Positions 16,005-24,956 of a stretch of DNA of 52,370 nucleotides are shown here, one piece after another. The DNA lies in contig JAINDL010000016.1 of the NCBI GenBank assembly GCA_019931245.1, positions 1-52,370 of the forward strand, written 5' to 3'. This DNA comes from Bryobacteraceae bacterium CoA2 C42. GTDB lineage: Bacteria > Acidobacteriota > Terriglobia > Bryobacterales > Bryobacteraceae. Position numbers and translations under genes: made by a program. Numbering within the stretch: position 1 is the stretch's first letter; each line of letters opens with the position of its first letter. Below the pieces are notes generated by a model that was not told the origin of the DNA, did no database searches, and worked only from the letters and a program-made list of their open reading frames with translations.

Positions 16005-17306
16005 ATGATCGACGTAGTGATGCCCCAGATGGGCGAGAGTATTGTGGAAGGAACGCTGACCCGCTGGCTCAAGAAGCCCGGCGACAAAGTGGAGCGCGAC
16101 GAGCCGCTATTTGAAATTTCCACCGATAAGGTCGATACCGAGATTCCTTCCCCCGCTGCGGGGACGCTGGCCGAGACCCTGTTTGAGGCCGGCGCGGTGA
16201 TCAGCATCAATACCGTCGTGGCCCGGATCAGCGACGGCGTCGCTGCCCCGGCACCGGCTCCCGTGGCTGCCGCTCCGGCGCCGGAACCCCCGCCCGCTCC
16301 CCCGGCTCCGGCCCTCGTAGCGGCGGCGCCCGCGCCTCCACCCCCAGCTCCCGCTGCTGAGCCCGCCGAGGCCGACTTCGGGCTGCTCTCGCCGCTCGTC
16401 CGGAAGATGGCTCGCGAGAACAGCATCGATCTGGCCAATGTGAAGGGTACTGGAGCCGGTGGCCGCATCACCAAAGAGGATCTCGAAAGCTACCTCGCCG
16501 CCAAGGCGGCGCCGGCCCCCGCGCCGGCCGCTCCCGCTCCGGCTCCTGCGGCCGCCCCGGCCCCTGCCCCGGTTGCCGCCGCCGCTCCGCCTCCCCCGGC
16601 TCGCGCCGAGGCGGCCAAGTACCGCATTGAACCGATGTCGACCATGCGGCAGAAGATCGCCGAGCACATGATCGTCAGCCAGACCACTTCGGCCAACGTC
16701 ACCACGGTCCACAAGGTGGACATGACCAGCGTGGCCAAACTCCGCGACCGGCAGAAGGACGCCTTCAAGGCGCAGTACGGCTACAGCCTCACCTTCCTGC
16801 CCTTCGTGCTCGCGGCCACGGCCAAGGCGCTCCGGGAGTTCCCCATCTTCAACGCTTCGATCGACGGCAAGAATATCGTCTACCACAATGACATCAACAT
16901 CGGCATCGCCGTGGCGCTCGATGGCGGTCTGATCGTGCCCGTCATTCAGCACGCCGACGAGAAGAACGTGGTCGGCCTGCAGCGGGAGATCGTGGACCTT
17001 GCTGCCCGCGCGCGGTCCAAGAACCTGAAGCCCGCCGACATCCAGGGCGGCACCTTCAGCGTGACCAACTTCGGCAGCTTCGGCAGCGTCTTCGCTACCC
17101 CGATGATCAACCAGCCGAACGTCGCCATTCTGGGCGTCGGTACGGTGGAAAAGCAGCCGGTCGTCATCAACGACGCAATCGCCATTCGCTCCATCTGCTA
17201 CCTCGCCAACACCTTCGACCATCGCCTGATCGACGGCGCCCTGGCCGATCAGTTTACGGGCCGCGTGAAGCAGCTGCTCGAAAACTGGTCCGACTCGGTC
17301 CTGTAG
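16005..17306 (+). CDS. Dihydrolipoamide acyltransferase (E2) of a 2-oxo-acid dehydrogenase complex
   Basis: The 433-residue product has three domains. The lipoyl domain (1-78) carries the lipoylated K42 in STDKVDTEIPSP. The peripheral-subunit binding domain (about 125-165) has SPLVRKMARENSIDL and GTGAGGRITKEDLESYLA. The catalytic domain (about 204-433) ends in FDHRLIDGALADQF, giving H406 and D410 of the HxxxDG active site. Two long Ala/Pro linkers separate the domains. Specificity (pyruvate, 2-oxoglutarate or branched-chain) cannot be fixed without the E1 partner. AGGAG spans the lipB stop and serves as its ribosome-binding site. Confidence 0.93.
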   Translation: MIDVVMPQMGESIVEGTLTRWLKKPGDKVERDEPLFEISTDKVDTEIPSPAAGTLAETLFEAGAVISINTVVARISDGVAAPAPAPVAAAPAPEPPPAPPAPALVAAAPAPPPPAPAAEPAEADFGLLSPLVRKMARENSIDLANVKGTGAGGRITKEDLESYLAAKAAPAPAPAAPAPAPAAAPAPAPVAAAAPPPPARAEAAKYRIEPMSTMRQKIAEHMIVSQTTSANVTTVHKVDMTSVAKLRDRQKDAFKAQYGYSLTFLPFVLAATAKALREFPIFNASIDGKNIVYHNDINIGIAVALDGGLIVPVIQHADEKNVVGLQREIVDLAARARSKNLKPADIQGGTFSVTNFGSFGSVFATPMINQPNVAILGVGTVEKQPVVINDAIAIRSICYLANTFDHRLIDGALADQFTGRVKQLLENWSDSVL

Positions 17307-17314
17307 GTCTCGTG

Positions 17315-18325
17315 ATGTTGCTCCGGGGGGCCGCCTTCCTGATCGTTGCGATCGCGAACGCGGCCCCGCCGGACTGGCTCCCGCCTTTGGAGCAGGCTGC
17401 GGTGCTGGAAACACCGCTCATGCGGGCCGATACGCTGTTCTCGGCCGCCGAACTCGTCTCGGACGGACCCACCCGCCTGCGTCTCGTGCAGCAGGCTCTG
17501 CTTGCCGTAAGCGCCGCCCGTCTGGAGGAGGCCCGTGGCTTTTACCTGGCCGCCGCTGCCGATCTGCTCGCCGAGGTCGACCCGGTGCTCGCCCAGCGGT
17601 ACGCGGCCGAAGCCCCCACTCGCCAGGCCGCCGCCTGGCGGGCCGACTACCGCGGCCGCGCCTTCAGTTTTCTCATCCGCCGGCGGCCGGAGTTGGCCGA
17701 ACAGGCCATCCGCGCCGGTGCGTTTCACGTGCCCGCCGCGGCCGAAAAGCCGGAGCTTTTTCCCCTTTTGCTAACCAACTTTCCGGGCGACCGGGCCCGG
17801 CTCGAAGACGTGGAGCTGCTATTGCGGGCCGCCGAAGCGGTAGCCCCAGCGCTGGCCATTGAGGCCGTCACCGCCGCGCTAACCGCCCGGGGAACGCCCG
17901 AAGATTATGAGCAGGCCTGGATCGGGGAGGTTCGGCTAGCCGGCGGGATGCGCCAGGCCATGCGCATCCGCATTCTCCAGTTTGTGCGCCAGTTCCTGCC
18001 CGATCAGGGCTCGCGGTGGGCGGCGGAGTTCGACGACCTGGCCGGCATGCCCGCCGAACGGCCCGCCATTCGCATCGAACGCACCGAACGGGGCGACCTG
18101 GCCGAACGGCTCCTCGCCAAGGGCCCCAACGCCGAGTATCTGGACGCCGTGATGAGGGGTGCCTGTGTGGCCACGGATTTTGCGCGCCACCGGGAGTGCG
18201 CGGAAGCGGCGGCACGGGCCGCGGAGGTCTTCTCCCGGCAGAAGGCCCGGCCGGACGAGATGGGTCTGCGCAACGCCAGTCTCCGCGCCCGTTGGCTGCT
18301 TGAGGAGATCGCGGCGGAGCGTTAG
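17315..18325 (+). CDS. Secreted alpha-helical protein of unknown function
   Basis: I do not recognise this 336-residue protein. It starts with a hydrophobic leader (MLLRGAAFLIVAIANAAPP). The rest is rich in Ala, Leu, Arg and Glu, with helix-turn-helix periodicity that resembles degenerate TPR or HEAT-like helices (for example LRLVQQALLAVSAARLEEARGF written across residues 55-76). It lies 8 nt after the E2 stop, probably in the same transcript. A GTG at 17312 is an alternative start. It converges with the next minus-strand gene with only 9 nt between stops. Confidence 0.6.
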   Translation: MLLRGAAFLIVAIANAAPPDWLPPLEQAAVLETPLMRADTLFSAAELVSDGPTRLRLVQQALLAVSAARLEEARGFYLAAAADLLAEVDPVLAQRYAAEAPTRQAAAWRADYRGRAFSFLIRRRPELAEQAIRAGAFHVPAAAEKPELFPLLLTNFPGDRARLEDVELLLRAAEAVAPALAIEAVTAALTARGTPEDYEQAWIGEVRLAGGMRQAMRIRILQFVRQFLPDQGSRWAAEFDDLAGMPAERPAIRIERTERGDLAERLLAKGPNAEYLDAVMRGACVATDFARHRECAEAAARAAEVFSRQKARPDEMGLRNASLRARWLLEEIAAER

Positions 18326-18334
18326 GAAACAGCG

Positions 18335-19282
18335 CTAAATCTTTACCGGAGCAGGCTGCGCCCTTTTCACCAGTTTTTCGATCTCCGCCTGCGGCATGCT
18401 CATGGTCAACCGCACGTTGCGGGCCTGCGTCGTCAGCTTCATCGAATCAAAGGCTGACGCTAACCCGGCCACCTCCGGCTTATCCCGGTTCAACTGCACC
18501 ATCCCGGCGAGGAAGCGTGCCACGTCGGCCATGGCTGTCGCGTCCTTGTCGCTGCGCACGGCGGCCTCCATGGTGAGATGGAGCATCGTGGCGGCGAACT
18601 TCACCCCCATCGACGCCTGCTCCACGCTGCGGAACATATCGCCCTTCATCATGCCGTTCAGCTGCCCCGGAGCATTTTCCGGCATCTTCTCGGCCAACTG
18701 CGATACGGGAAGGGAGGTCACCATCCAGACGTCGTTTTCGCGGCTCATGTCCTGCGCCTTGGCGTAGGTCGCGGCCGGCAGACCCATGCCCCCCGCCCGG
18801 CGCTCGAGCGCCGCCTTGACCGCCGCCGCATCGCCCGCCACGGCCAGGCTGGCATCGACAAAGGCTACCGCGCTCTTTTCGCCCTTCTTGGCCAGCATTT
18901 CGACCCCAGTCACCACCTGCAGCACGGAAAGCCCGTTCCGCACGAGCGCCGCCCGCAGCCGGCCGCCGTCGAAGTTGCCGCGCACAAGCAGGAGCGAGTT
19001 CGCCCCCGCAGAGGTGTTGGTATCGACCGAAGCGATGACGACCTCGGTCACATCCCGCGCCGGATCAAATCCAGTCAACGCCAGGAACCTGGCCAGATCC
19101 TCGTCCCGCAGATTCATGTTCTTCATGAACAACTGCCCGAACGGGGATGATTTCGCGCGGGCCACGTCCATGCCGGCGATTACCTTCGCCTCCGGCATCA
19201 CCAGATTCAAAAGGCCGGCATCGGCCCCCAGGGCGGACGAAACCCAAAACAAACCAGCGGCGAGTAAACCACGGAAGATCAT
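18335..19282 (-). CDS. Secreted protein of unknown function
   Basis: The 315-residue product has a clear signal peptide (MIFRGLLAAGLFWVSSALG) and no family I can name. Segments such as PEAKVIAGMDVARAKSSPFGQ, FDPARDVTEVVIAS and SLAVAGDAAAVKAALERRAGG suggest two alpha/beta repeats facing each other. Similar proteins of unknown function are common in this phylum. I chose ATG 19282 over the longer 19324 start because it begins at the signal peptide and has AGGAG about 10 nt upstream. The minus-strand PQQ gene stops 64 nt away on the other side. Confidence 0.65.
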   Translation of the reverse strand: MIFRGLLAAGLFWVSSALGADAGLLNLVMPEAKVIAGMDVARAKSSPFGQLFMKNMNLRDEDLARFLALTGFDPARDVTEVVIASVDTNTSAGANSLLLVRGNFDGGRLRAALVRNGLSVLQVVTGVEMLAKKGEKSAVAFVDASLAVAGDAAAVKAALERRAGGMGLPAATYAKAQDMSRENDVWMVTSLPVSQLAEKMPENAPGQLNGMMKGDMFRSVEQASMGVKFAATMLHLTMEAAVRSDKDATAMADVARFLAGMVQLNRDKPEVAGLASAFDSMKLTTQARNVRLTMSMPQAEIEKLVKRAQPAPVKI

Positions 19283-19346
19283 ATTGCCATTGCTCCTGTT
19301 TCCCCTAACGAATGGTAGACGCAAAACGTTCCCGCGGAGTTTCCCG

Positions 19347-20654
19347 CTACCTCCTTCCGATCGCGTAGAGCGCCTCGCCCGTCCGGATGTACAGCTCGCC
19401 GCCTACCGCCACGGGACTCGCCAGCGTATAGCCCTCGACGCGGCTCACCCCCAGAACCTTGAACTCCGGCCCGGCCTGCACCACGGTCGTCACGCCCTCT
19501 TCGTTGGTGCAGTACAGCTTGCCGTCGGCGAGCAGCGGCGAAGAGCTGTAGGTGCCCAACTCGACCCGCTGTCCCTCGTAAACCACCTTGCCGCTGGCAA
19601 TCTCCAGGCAGTTCATGATGCCCTTATCGTTGAGCACGTACAAATATTTGCCGTCGCTGGCCGGCGTCGGTACGTCCGGGCCGAGGTTGTTGGTCCAGAT
19701 CTCACTCTTGCCCGTCATGTCGCCCTTGCCGCCCGCCCGCAGCGCCAGAAAAGGCCGTCCCCGGCTCGCCCCCCAAACGACAATGTCGCCGACTACCACG
19801 GCCGACGCTATCGTCCGGTTCGCTGGATTTGCCCCTGGGTTAAACCCGCCGATCCGCCACAACTCCACCCCCGTCGATGGCTCATGGCCCGTCACGATAT
19901 CGCCGCCCGTGATGATCAGCTGTTTCTTCCCCTGGACTATCGCGATTTGCGGCGTCGAGTAGCTGTCCTTGGACTCCTTCTGCGCCGGCGCCGGGCGCTC
20001 GTGGCGCCAGAGCGTCTTGCCGGTCTTCTTATCGAGCGCCAGGATGTAGGACGGCTTCTCGGTAGTAAAGCCGTGAATCACGTTGAGATACAGCCGGTCA
20101 CCCTCGAGCAGCGGCGAGGAGGCGTAGCCGTGGTTGATGCCGATTTCACCGTAGTCGGCCACCAGATCGCGCTTCCAGACCTCTTTGCCCGCCGCCGTGT
20201 AGCAGCCGATGCGGGCGTGCCCGGTGGTCGTCCAGATGTGCTGGCCATCGGTAATCGGCGAGGGCGAGGCCGAATTCTGCTTGCGCCACAGCCGGTTCCC
20301 GTTGTCGATCGTGACGCGCCACTTCTCGCTGCCGTCCTTCCGCCGCAGCGCGAGCAAAAAAATCTTGTCATTGGTCGGCTCGCCCGCCCGGCGCAGGTTG
20401 CGCGTCTCGTAGGTGGCGCTGGCGAATCCCGCCTCGGCCGTGGTCACGTAGATCGTATCGCCCCAGATCACGGGCGTGGCCGCGCTCCAACTCGGCATCT
20501 TCGTCTTCCAGAGCAGTCCTTCTGATTCGCTCCACTGCACGGGCAGGTTCCTGGCCGTGGGCGCGTTGCCATGCTGCAGCGGCCCCCGCCACTGCGGCCA
20601 GTTCGTATCGGCGGCCATCAGCGCGCCGGCGGTTAACAGGAGTAGCCACTTCAT
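19347..20654 (-). CDS. Secreted PQQ-like beta-propeller protein
   Basis: The 435-residue product has a signal peptide (MKWLLLLTAGALMAA) and the WPQWRG motif common at the start of such proteins in Acidobacteria and Planctomycetes. At least six propeller blades follow, with repeats such as LLWKTKMPSWSAATPVIWGD, HARIGCYTAAGKEVWKRDL, ILALDKKTGKTLWRHERP, GKYLYVLNDKGIMNCLEIAS and KLYCTNEEGVTTVVQAGP. The fold is shared by BamB and quinoprotein dehydrogenases. No dehydrogenase active-site set is evident, so a binding or scaffold role is more likely. It is divergent from the PIG-L gene with 49 nt between starts. Confidence 0.86.
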   Translation of the reverse strand: MKWLLLLTAGALMAADTNWPQWRGPLQHGNAPTARNLPVQWSESEGLLWKTKMPSWSAATPVIWGDTIYVTTAEAGFASATYETRNLRRAGEPTNDKIFLLALRRKDGSEKWRVTIDNGNRLWRKQNSASPSPITDGQHIWTTTGHARIGCYTAAGKEVWKRDLVADYGEIGINHGYASSPLLEGDRLYLNVIHGFTTEKPSYILALDKKTGKTLWRHERPAPAQKESKDSYSTPQIAIVQGKKQLIITGGDIVTGHEPSTGVELWRIGGFNPGANPANRTIASAVVVGDIVVWGASRGRPFLALRAGGKGDMTGKSEIWTNNLGPDVPTPASDGKYLYVLNDKGIMNCLEIASGKVVYEGQRVELGTYSSSPLLADGKLYCTNEEGVTTVVQAGPEFKVLGVSRVEGYTLASPVAVGGELYIRTGEALYAIGRR

Positions 20655-20661
20655 GATCCAC

Positions 20662-20667
20662 AGTCTA
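20662..20667 (-). promoter_or_regulatory. -10 hexamer of the PQQ-propeller gene at leaderless spacing
   Basis: On the minus strand TAGACT is followed by 7 nt (GTGGATC) and then the ATG. There is no Shine-Dalgarno sequence in the gap. The spacing is the same as for lpdA. Confidence 0.4.
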
Positions 20668-20703
20668 TTACTACTCGCGGGTATCCGGGTAAACTAGGGA
20701 GGA

Positions 20704-23181
20704 ATGTTTCTGCTCCGAATCGGTCTGCTGCTTGTCTGCTCCCTGGTGTCTGGGTTCGCCCAGCGCCCGCTTACCGGCTCCGCCAAGATCCAGTTGTCGC
20801 TCGAACGGCTGCAAACGGTCGGCAACGTACTCATGATTGCCGCGCACCCGGATGACGAAAACACCGCACTGCTGGCCTACTTCGCGCGCGGCCGCCATCT
20901 GCGCACCGCCTACCTGTCGCTTACCCGCGGGGAAGGTGGCCAGAACCTCATCGGCAGTGAGCAGGGCGAACTGATGGGCGTCATCCGCACCCAGGAGCTG
21001 CTCGCCGCTCGCCGCGTCGACGGCGCCGAACAGTTCTTCTCCCGCGCCATCGATTTCGGCTTCTCGAAGACCGCCGCCGAAACCCTCGCGAAATGGGACC
21101 GCGAAAAGGTCCTCGGCGATGTGGTCTACCACATCCGCAGCTTCCAGCCCGACGTCATCGTCCTCCGCTTCTCCGGCACCCCGCGCGACGGCCACGGCCA
21201 GCACCAGGCCTCCTCCCTGCTCGGCCGCGAAGCCTTCGCCGCCGCCGCCGACCCCGCCCGCTTCCCCGACCAGAAGCTCAAGCCCTGGAAAGCCAAACGC
21301 CTGCTGCTGAACGTCGCCGCCTTCACCCCCCAAATGCAGGCCGAAGCCGAAAAGATGCCCGACAAGATCTCCCTCGACCTCGGCGTCTACGATCCCCTCA
21401 CCGGCCTCTCGTTCGGCGAAGTCGCCGCCATCTCCCGCAGCCAGCACCGCAGCCAGGCCATGGGCGCCCGCGAAGACCGCGGAGCACAGAGGAACTACTT
21501 CGTTAACCTCGCCGGCGAACCGGCCACCCGCGACCTGCTCGAAGGGGTCGACACCAGTTGGGCCCGCGTCCCCGGCAGCGCCGAAACGGCCAAACTCCTC
21601 GCCGCCGCCCTCGCCGCCTTCAACCCGCGCCAGCCCCACGCCATCGTCCCCACCCTGCTCGCCGCCCACCGCGCCATGGCCAAGCTGAGCCACCCCGCCG
21701 TCCCCGCCCAGCTCCGCACCCTCGAAGAGACCATCGCCGACTGCCTCGGCCTGTTCGTCGACGCCAGCGCCGACAAGTACTACGCCGTCCCCGGCGCCCC
21801 GCTCAACGTCCGCCTGCTCGCCATCAACCGCTCGCCGGTCGCCGTATCCTGGACCAGCGCCACCATTCTCGAGCCGCAAACCATCAACAAGCCGCTCGCC
21901 CAGGGCAGCAACGAGGTCGCGGCCGCCACCGTCCAGGTGCCCGCCGCGCAGCCCTTCACCCGCCAATACTGGCTCGCCCGGCCGCGGCTTGAAACCCTGT
22001 ATTCCATCGACGACCAGACCGTCCTTGCCGACGCCGAGCAACCCGCGGCGCTCGCGGCCCGCTTCCAACTCACCGTCGCCGGAGAGCCGCTCGAACTTAC
22101 CCGCCCCGTCTGGCATCGCTACACCGACCGCATCTACGGCGAGCTCACCCGCCCGCTCGTCTTCGCCCCGCCCGCCACGGTCGCGCTCGGCGAGAAGTCC
22201 TATCTGTTCGCCACCGCCAAGCCGCGCGAGGTCTCCCTGCAGATCACCGCCATGCAGCCGGGCGCCCGCGGCATCGCGCGCCTCCGCGCCCCGGCCGGTT
22301 GGGTCGTCCAGCCCGCCACGCAGCCCTTCGCGCTCGCCGATGCCGCCGAACAGACCACCGTCAAGTTCCAGGTCACCCCGCCCGCGCGGGAGTCGACCGC
22401 CTCGCTCGAGGCCGCGGTCGAAGTCGATGGCCGCGAGTTTTCCCTCTCCATGGTGTCAGTCGAATACCCGCACATTCCTCCGCAGGCCGTCTTCAGCGAA
22501 GCCAAGGCCAAGGCCGTGCGGGTCGACGTGCAAACCCTCTCCCGCAAGATCGGCTACGTGATGGGCGCCGGCGACGAGGTGCCGCAGGCGCTGCGCCAAC
22601 TCGGCTGCGAGGTCACGCTGCTCTCGGCGGGCGACCTCGCCACCGGCAACCTGCAGCAGTTCGACGCCATCGTTACGGGCGTCCGCGCCTTCAACACCCG
22701 CGCCGATCTCCGCGCCAACATCCAGCGCGTCTACGATTTCGCCGCCGCCGGCGGCACCGTTCTCGTTCAGTACAACGTTGTCGAAGGCGGCTTCTGGGGC
22801 GGCAACCCGAAGATCCTCGAAAAGGCCGGCCCCTATCCCTTCACGACGGCCAACGAGCGGGTCACCGTCGAGGAGGCCCCGGTCGAATTCCCGGCCACCC
22901 ATCCGCTGCTGCAGAAGCCCAATCGCATCACCAACAAGGATTTTGAAGGCTGGGTGCAGGAGCGCGGGCTCTACTTCGCCTCCCGCTTCGACGACCGCTA
23001 CACGAGTCTGTTCACGATGAACGATCCTGGCGAGAAACCCATGAAGGGCGGAACCCTGTACGCTCCGATCGGGAAGGGGGCTTACGTCTTCAGTCCGCTG
23101 AGCTGGTTCCGCCAACTGCCCAACGGGGTCCCGGGCGCCTTCCGCATCTTTGCCAATCTCCTCTCGGCAGGCAAACCATGA
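20704..23181 (+). CDS. Secreted PIG-L family deacetylase with C-terminal ThuA-like domain
   Basis: The 825-residue product begins with a signal peptide (MFLLRIGLLLVCSLVSGFA). The PIG-L/LmbE domain (about 35-280) has the zinc motif IAAHPDDENTALLAYFARG and a second site in GTPRDGHGQHQASSLLGREA. A beta-sandwich middle region (about 340-600) follows. The C-terminal part (about 610-825) resembles a class I glutamine-amidotransferase/ThuA-like fold (QFDAIVTGVRAFNTRADLRA, GGTVLVQYN). PIG-L enzymes remove N-acetyl groups from amino sugars. The extracytoplasmic location points to glycan or glycoconjugate processing. A small membrane protein and a symporter follow directly, so product uptake is a reasonable inference. 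Confidence 0.83.
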   Translation: MFLLRIGLLLVCSLVSGFAQRPLTGSAKIQLSLERLQTVGNVLMIAAHPDDENTALLAYFARGRHLRTAYLSLTRGEGGQNLIGSEQGELMGVIRTQELLAARRVDGAEQFFSRAIDFGFSKTAAETLAKWDREKVLGDVVYHIRSFQPDVIVLRFSGTPRDGHGQHQASSLLGREAFAAAADPARFPDQKLKPWKAKRLLLNVAAFTPQMQAEAEKMPDKISLDLGVYDPLTGLSFGEVAAISRSQHRSQAMGAREDRGAQRNYFVNLAGEPATRDLLEGVDTSWARVPGSAETAKLLAAALAAFNPRQPHAIVPTLLAAHRAMAKLSHPAVPAQLRTLEETIADCLGLFVDASADKYYAVPGAPLNVRLLAINRSPVAVSWTSATILEPQTINKPLAQGSNEVAAATVQVPAAQPFTRQYWLARPRLETLYSIDDQTVLADAEQPAALAARFQLTVAGEPLELTRPVWHRYTDRIYGELTRPLVFAPPATVALGEKSYLFATAKPREVSLQITAMQPGARGIARLRAPAGWVVQPATQPFALADAAEQTTVKFQVTPPARESTASLEAAVEVDGREFSLSMVSVEYPHIPPQAVFSEAKAKAVRVDVQTLSRKIGYVMGAGDEVPQALRQLGCEVTLLSAGDLATGNLQQFDAIVTGVRAFNTRADLRANIQRVYDFAAAGGTVLVQYNVVEGGFWGGNPKILEKAGPYPFTTANERVTVEEAPVEFPATHPLLQKPNRITNKDFEGWVQERGLYFASRFDDRYTSLFTMNDPGEKPMKGGTLYAPIGKGAYVFSPLSWFRQLPNGVPGAFRIFANLLSAGKP

Positions 23182-23202
23182 TTCAGCAGGCAAACAATGA
23201 TT
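23168..23202 (+). repeat. Imperfect 16-nt direct repeat over a gene junction
   Basis: CAGGCAAACCATGATT (23168-23183) recurs as CAGGCAAACAATGATT (23187-23202), 15 of 16 identical with a 19-nt period. The first copy holds the PIG-L stop and the second supplies the ATG of the microprotein. A local duplication may have created this start site. Confidence 0.7.
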
Positions 23203-23313
23203 GATGAACCGCCACCCTTTCTCGGCACCTGGCCCCGGCTCTACGCCGCGGTCCTTATCTATCTCGCCGTGCTGATTGCCCTCTTCTACTGGTTCGGCCG
23301 GGCCTGGTCATGA
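23197..23313 (+). CDS. 38-residue membrane microprotein coupled to a symporter
   Basis: This ORF encodes MIDEPPPFLGTWPRLYAA followed by a single hydrophobic span of about 17 residues (VLIYLAVLIALFYWF) and a short basic end GRAWS. Its TGA overlaps the symporter ATG (ATGA), so the two are translationally coupled. Small partner proteins are known for some sodium:solute symporters (e.g. the DUF3311 group). This one is shorter than those, and I make no family assignment. The arrangement, one transmembrane helix and translational coupling argue that it is real. Confidence 0.6.
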   Translation: MIDEPPPFLGTWPRLYAAVLIYLAVLIALFYWFGRAWS

Positions 23314-24956
23314 GATTATTCGACTGGGTCGTGCTCCTTCTCTCGCTCGGCGGCGTCATCTTCTACGGCCTCTGGAAAGCCCGCGGCAGCAACACGACCG
23401 ACAACTACCTCCGCGCCGGCCGCACCATGCCCTGGTACGCCATGGCCCTCTCCATCATGGCCACGCAGGCTTCGGCCATCACCTTCATCTCCACTACCGG
23501 CCAGGCCTACGTCGATGGCATGCGCTTCGTCCAGTTCTATCTGGGCCTGCCCATCGCCATGGTCATCCTCAGCGTCACCGCCGTTCCCGTGTTCCACCGC
23601 GCCAATGTCTATACGGCCTACGAGTATCTCGAACAGCGCTTCGATAGCAAAGTCCGCCTGCTCGTCAGTATTCTCTTCCTCATTCAGCGCGGGCTGGCCG
23701 TGGGCTTGGCCCTCTCGGCGCCCGCCATCGTGCTCACCGTCATCCTCGGCTGGTCCGCCGAAGCTACCACCATCGTCATGGGCGTTACCGTCGTGCTCTA
23801 TACGGCTCTCGGCGGCGTCAAGGCCATCACCTGGACCGACTTCTACCAGATGCTCATCATGATGTTCGGTCTGGCGATTGCGCTCGCCACCGCCGTCTGG
23901 ATGCTGCCCGCCCACGTCGGTTTTCTCGGAGCTCTCGAAGTCGCCGGCGGGGCAGGGAAGATCAACCCCATTGTCACCGCCTTCTCCTGGAACGATCGCT
24001 ACAACCTCTGGAGCGGTATCTTCGGCGGCATGTTCCTCGCGCTCTCTTACTTCGGCTGCGACCAGAGCCAGGTGCAGCGCTATCTCACGGGCAGTTCCAT
24101 CGCGCAGAGCCGCCTCAGCCTTCTGTTCAACGGCGTCGCCAAACTGCCGATGCAGTTCCTCATCCTCCTGACCGGTTGTATCGTCTTCGCCTTTTTTACC
24201 TATAATCAGCCCCCGCTGCTGTTCCAGAAACACGCCCAGTCCCAGATTGAAAAGGCGCCCGAGTATCCCGAACTCAAAGCCCGCTACGATGCCGCCTTTG
24301 CCAAACGCCGCGCCGCCGCCGAAAACATCGCTCAGGATAAAGCAGCCTACCAGGCCGCCGCCGCCGAGTTCGACGGCGTGCGCAAACAAGGCTCCCAACT
24401 CGCCGAACGCGTGCTCGGCGAAAAAGGCTTCAACGACACCAACTACATCTTCCTCAACTTCGTCACGAACTACCTGCCCGCCGGCCTCGTCGGCCTCGTC
24501 ATCGCCGCCATTCTCGCCGCCGCCATGTCCACCATCTCGGGCGAGATCAACTCCCTCGCCACGGTTTCCATCATCGACGTCTACCGCCGCTACGTGAACC
24601 GCAACGCCGACGACCGCCACTACCTCTGGGCCGCCCGCGTCGCCACCACCTTCTGGGGCATCTACGCCGTCGTCACGGCCCAGTTCGCGCGTAACATGGG
24701 CTCGCTCGTCGAAGCCGTCAACCTGCTCGGCTCGCTCTTCTACGGCGGCATCCTGGGCGTCTTCGTCCTGGCGATGTACACCAGGCGCGTCGGCCCCTGG
24801 GCCGCCTTTATCGGGGTCATCGCGGGCGAGACGGCGATCTTTGCGCTCCACTTCAGCGGTATGACGTCGTTTCTCTGGTACAACGTCATTGGCTGCCTGG
24901 TGGTGATCGCCGTCGGCCTCGGCCTCTCTTTCGTCGAAAAGAAAAAGCCCGCTTAA
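23310..24956 (+). CDS. Sodium:solute symporter (SSS family)
   Basis: The 548-residue membrane protein has about 13-14 hydrophobic segments. Family landmarks are TDNYLRAGRTMPWYAMALS, ATQASAITFISTTGQAY, YTALGGVKAITWTDFYQ and a later AAILAAAMSTISGEINSLAT sodium-site helix pair. A charged helical insertion of about 60 residues (KHAQSQIEKAPEYPEL to LAERVLGEKG) lies between two membrane segments in the second half. The substrate is not determinable. The neighbouring secreted PIG-L protein suggests a sugar or sugar acid. The ATG overlaps the microprotein stop, and the TAA overlaps the stop of convergent glgC by 4 nt. Confidence 0.9.
   Translation: MRLFDWVVLLLSLGGVIFYGLWKARGSNTTDNYLRAGRTMPWYAMALSIMATQASAITFISTTGQAYVDGMRFVQFYLGLPIAMVILSVTAVPVFHRANVYTAYEYLEQRFDSKVRLLVSILFLIQRGLAVGLALSAPAIVLTVILGWSAEATTIVMGVTVVLYTALGGVKAITWTDFYQMLIMMFGLAIALATAVWMLPAHVGFLGALEVAGGAGKINPIVTAFSWNDRYNLWSGIFGGMFLALSYFGCDQSQVQRYLTGSSIAQSRLSLLFNGVAKLPMQFLILLTGCIVFAFFTYNQPPLLFQKHAQSQIEKAPEYPELKARYDAAFAKRRAAAENIAQDKAAYQAAAAEFDGVRKQGSQLAERVLGEKGFNDTNYIFLNFVTNYLPAGLVGLVIAAILAAAMSTISGEINSLATVSIIDVYRRYVNRNADDRHYLWAARVATTFWGIYAVVTAQFARNMGSLVEAVNLLGSLFYGGILGVFVLAMYTRRVGPWAAFIGVIAGETAIFALHFSGMTSFLWYNVIGCLVVIAVGLGLSFVEKKKPA

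Noticed and set aside
20671-22116. 481-codon minus-strand frame over the PIG-L gene
   Set aside because: It is Gly/Glu/Val-rich with no recognisable family and is entirely antisense to a well-supported gene.
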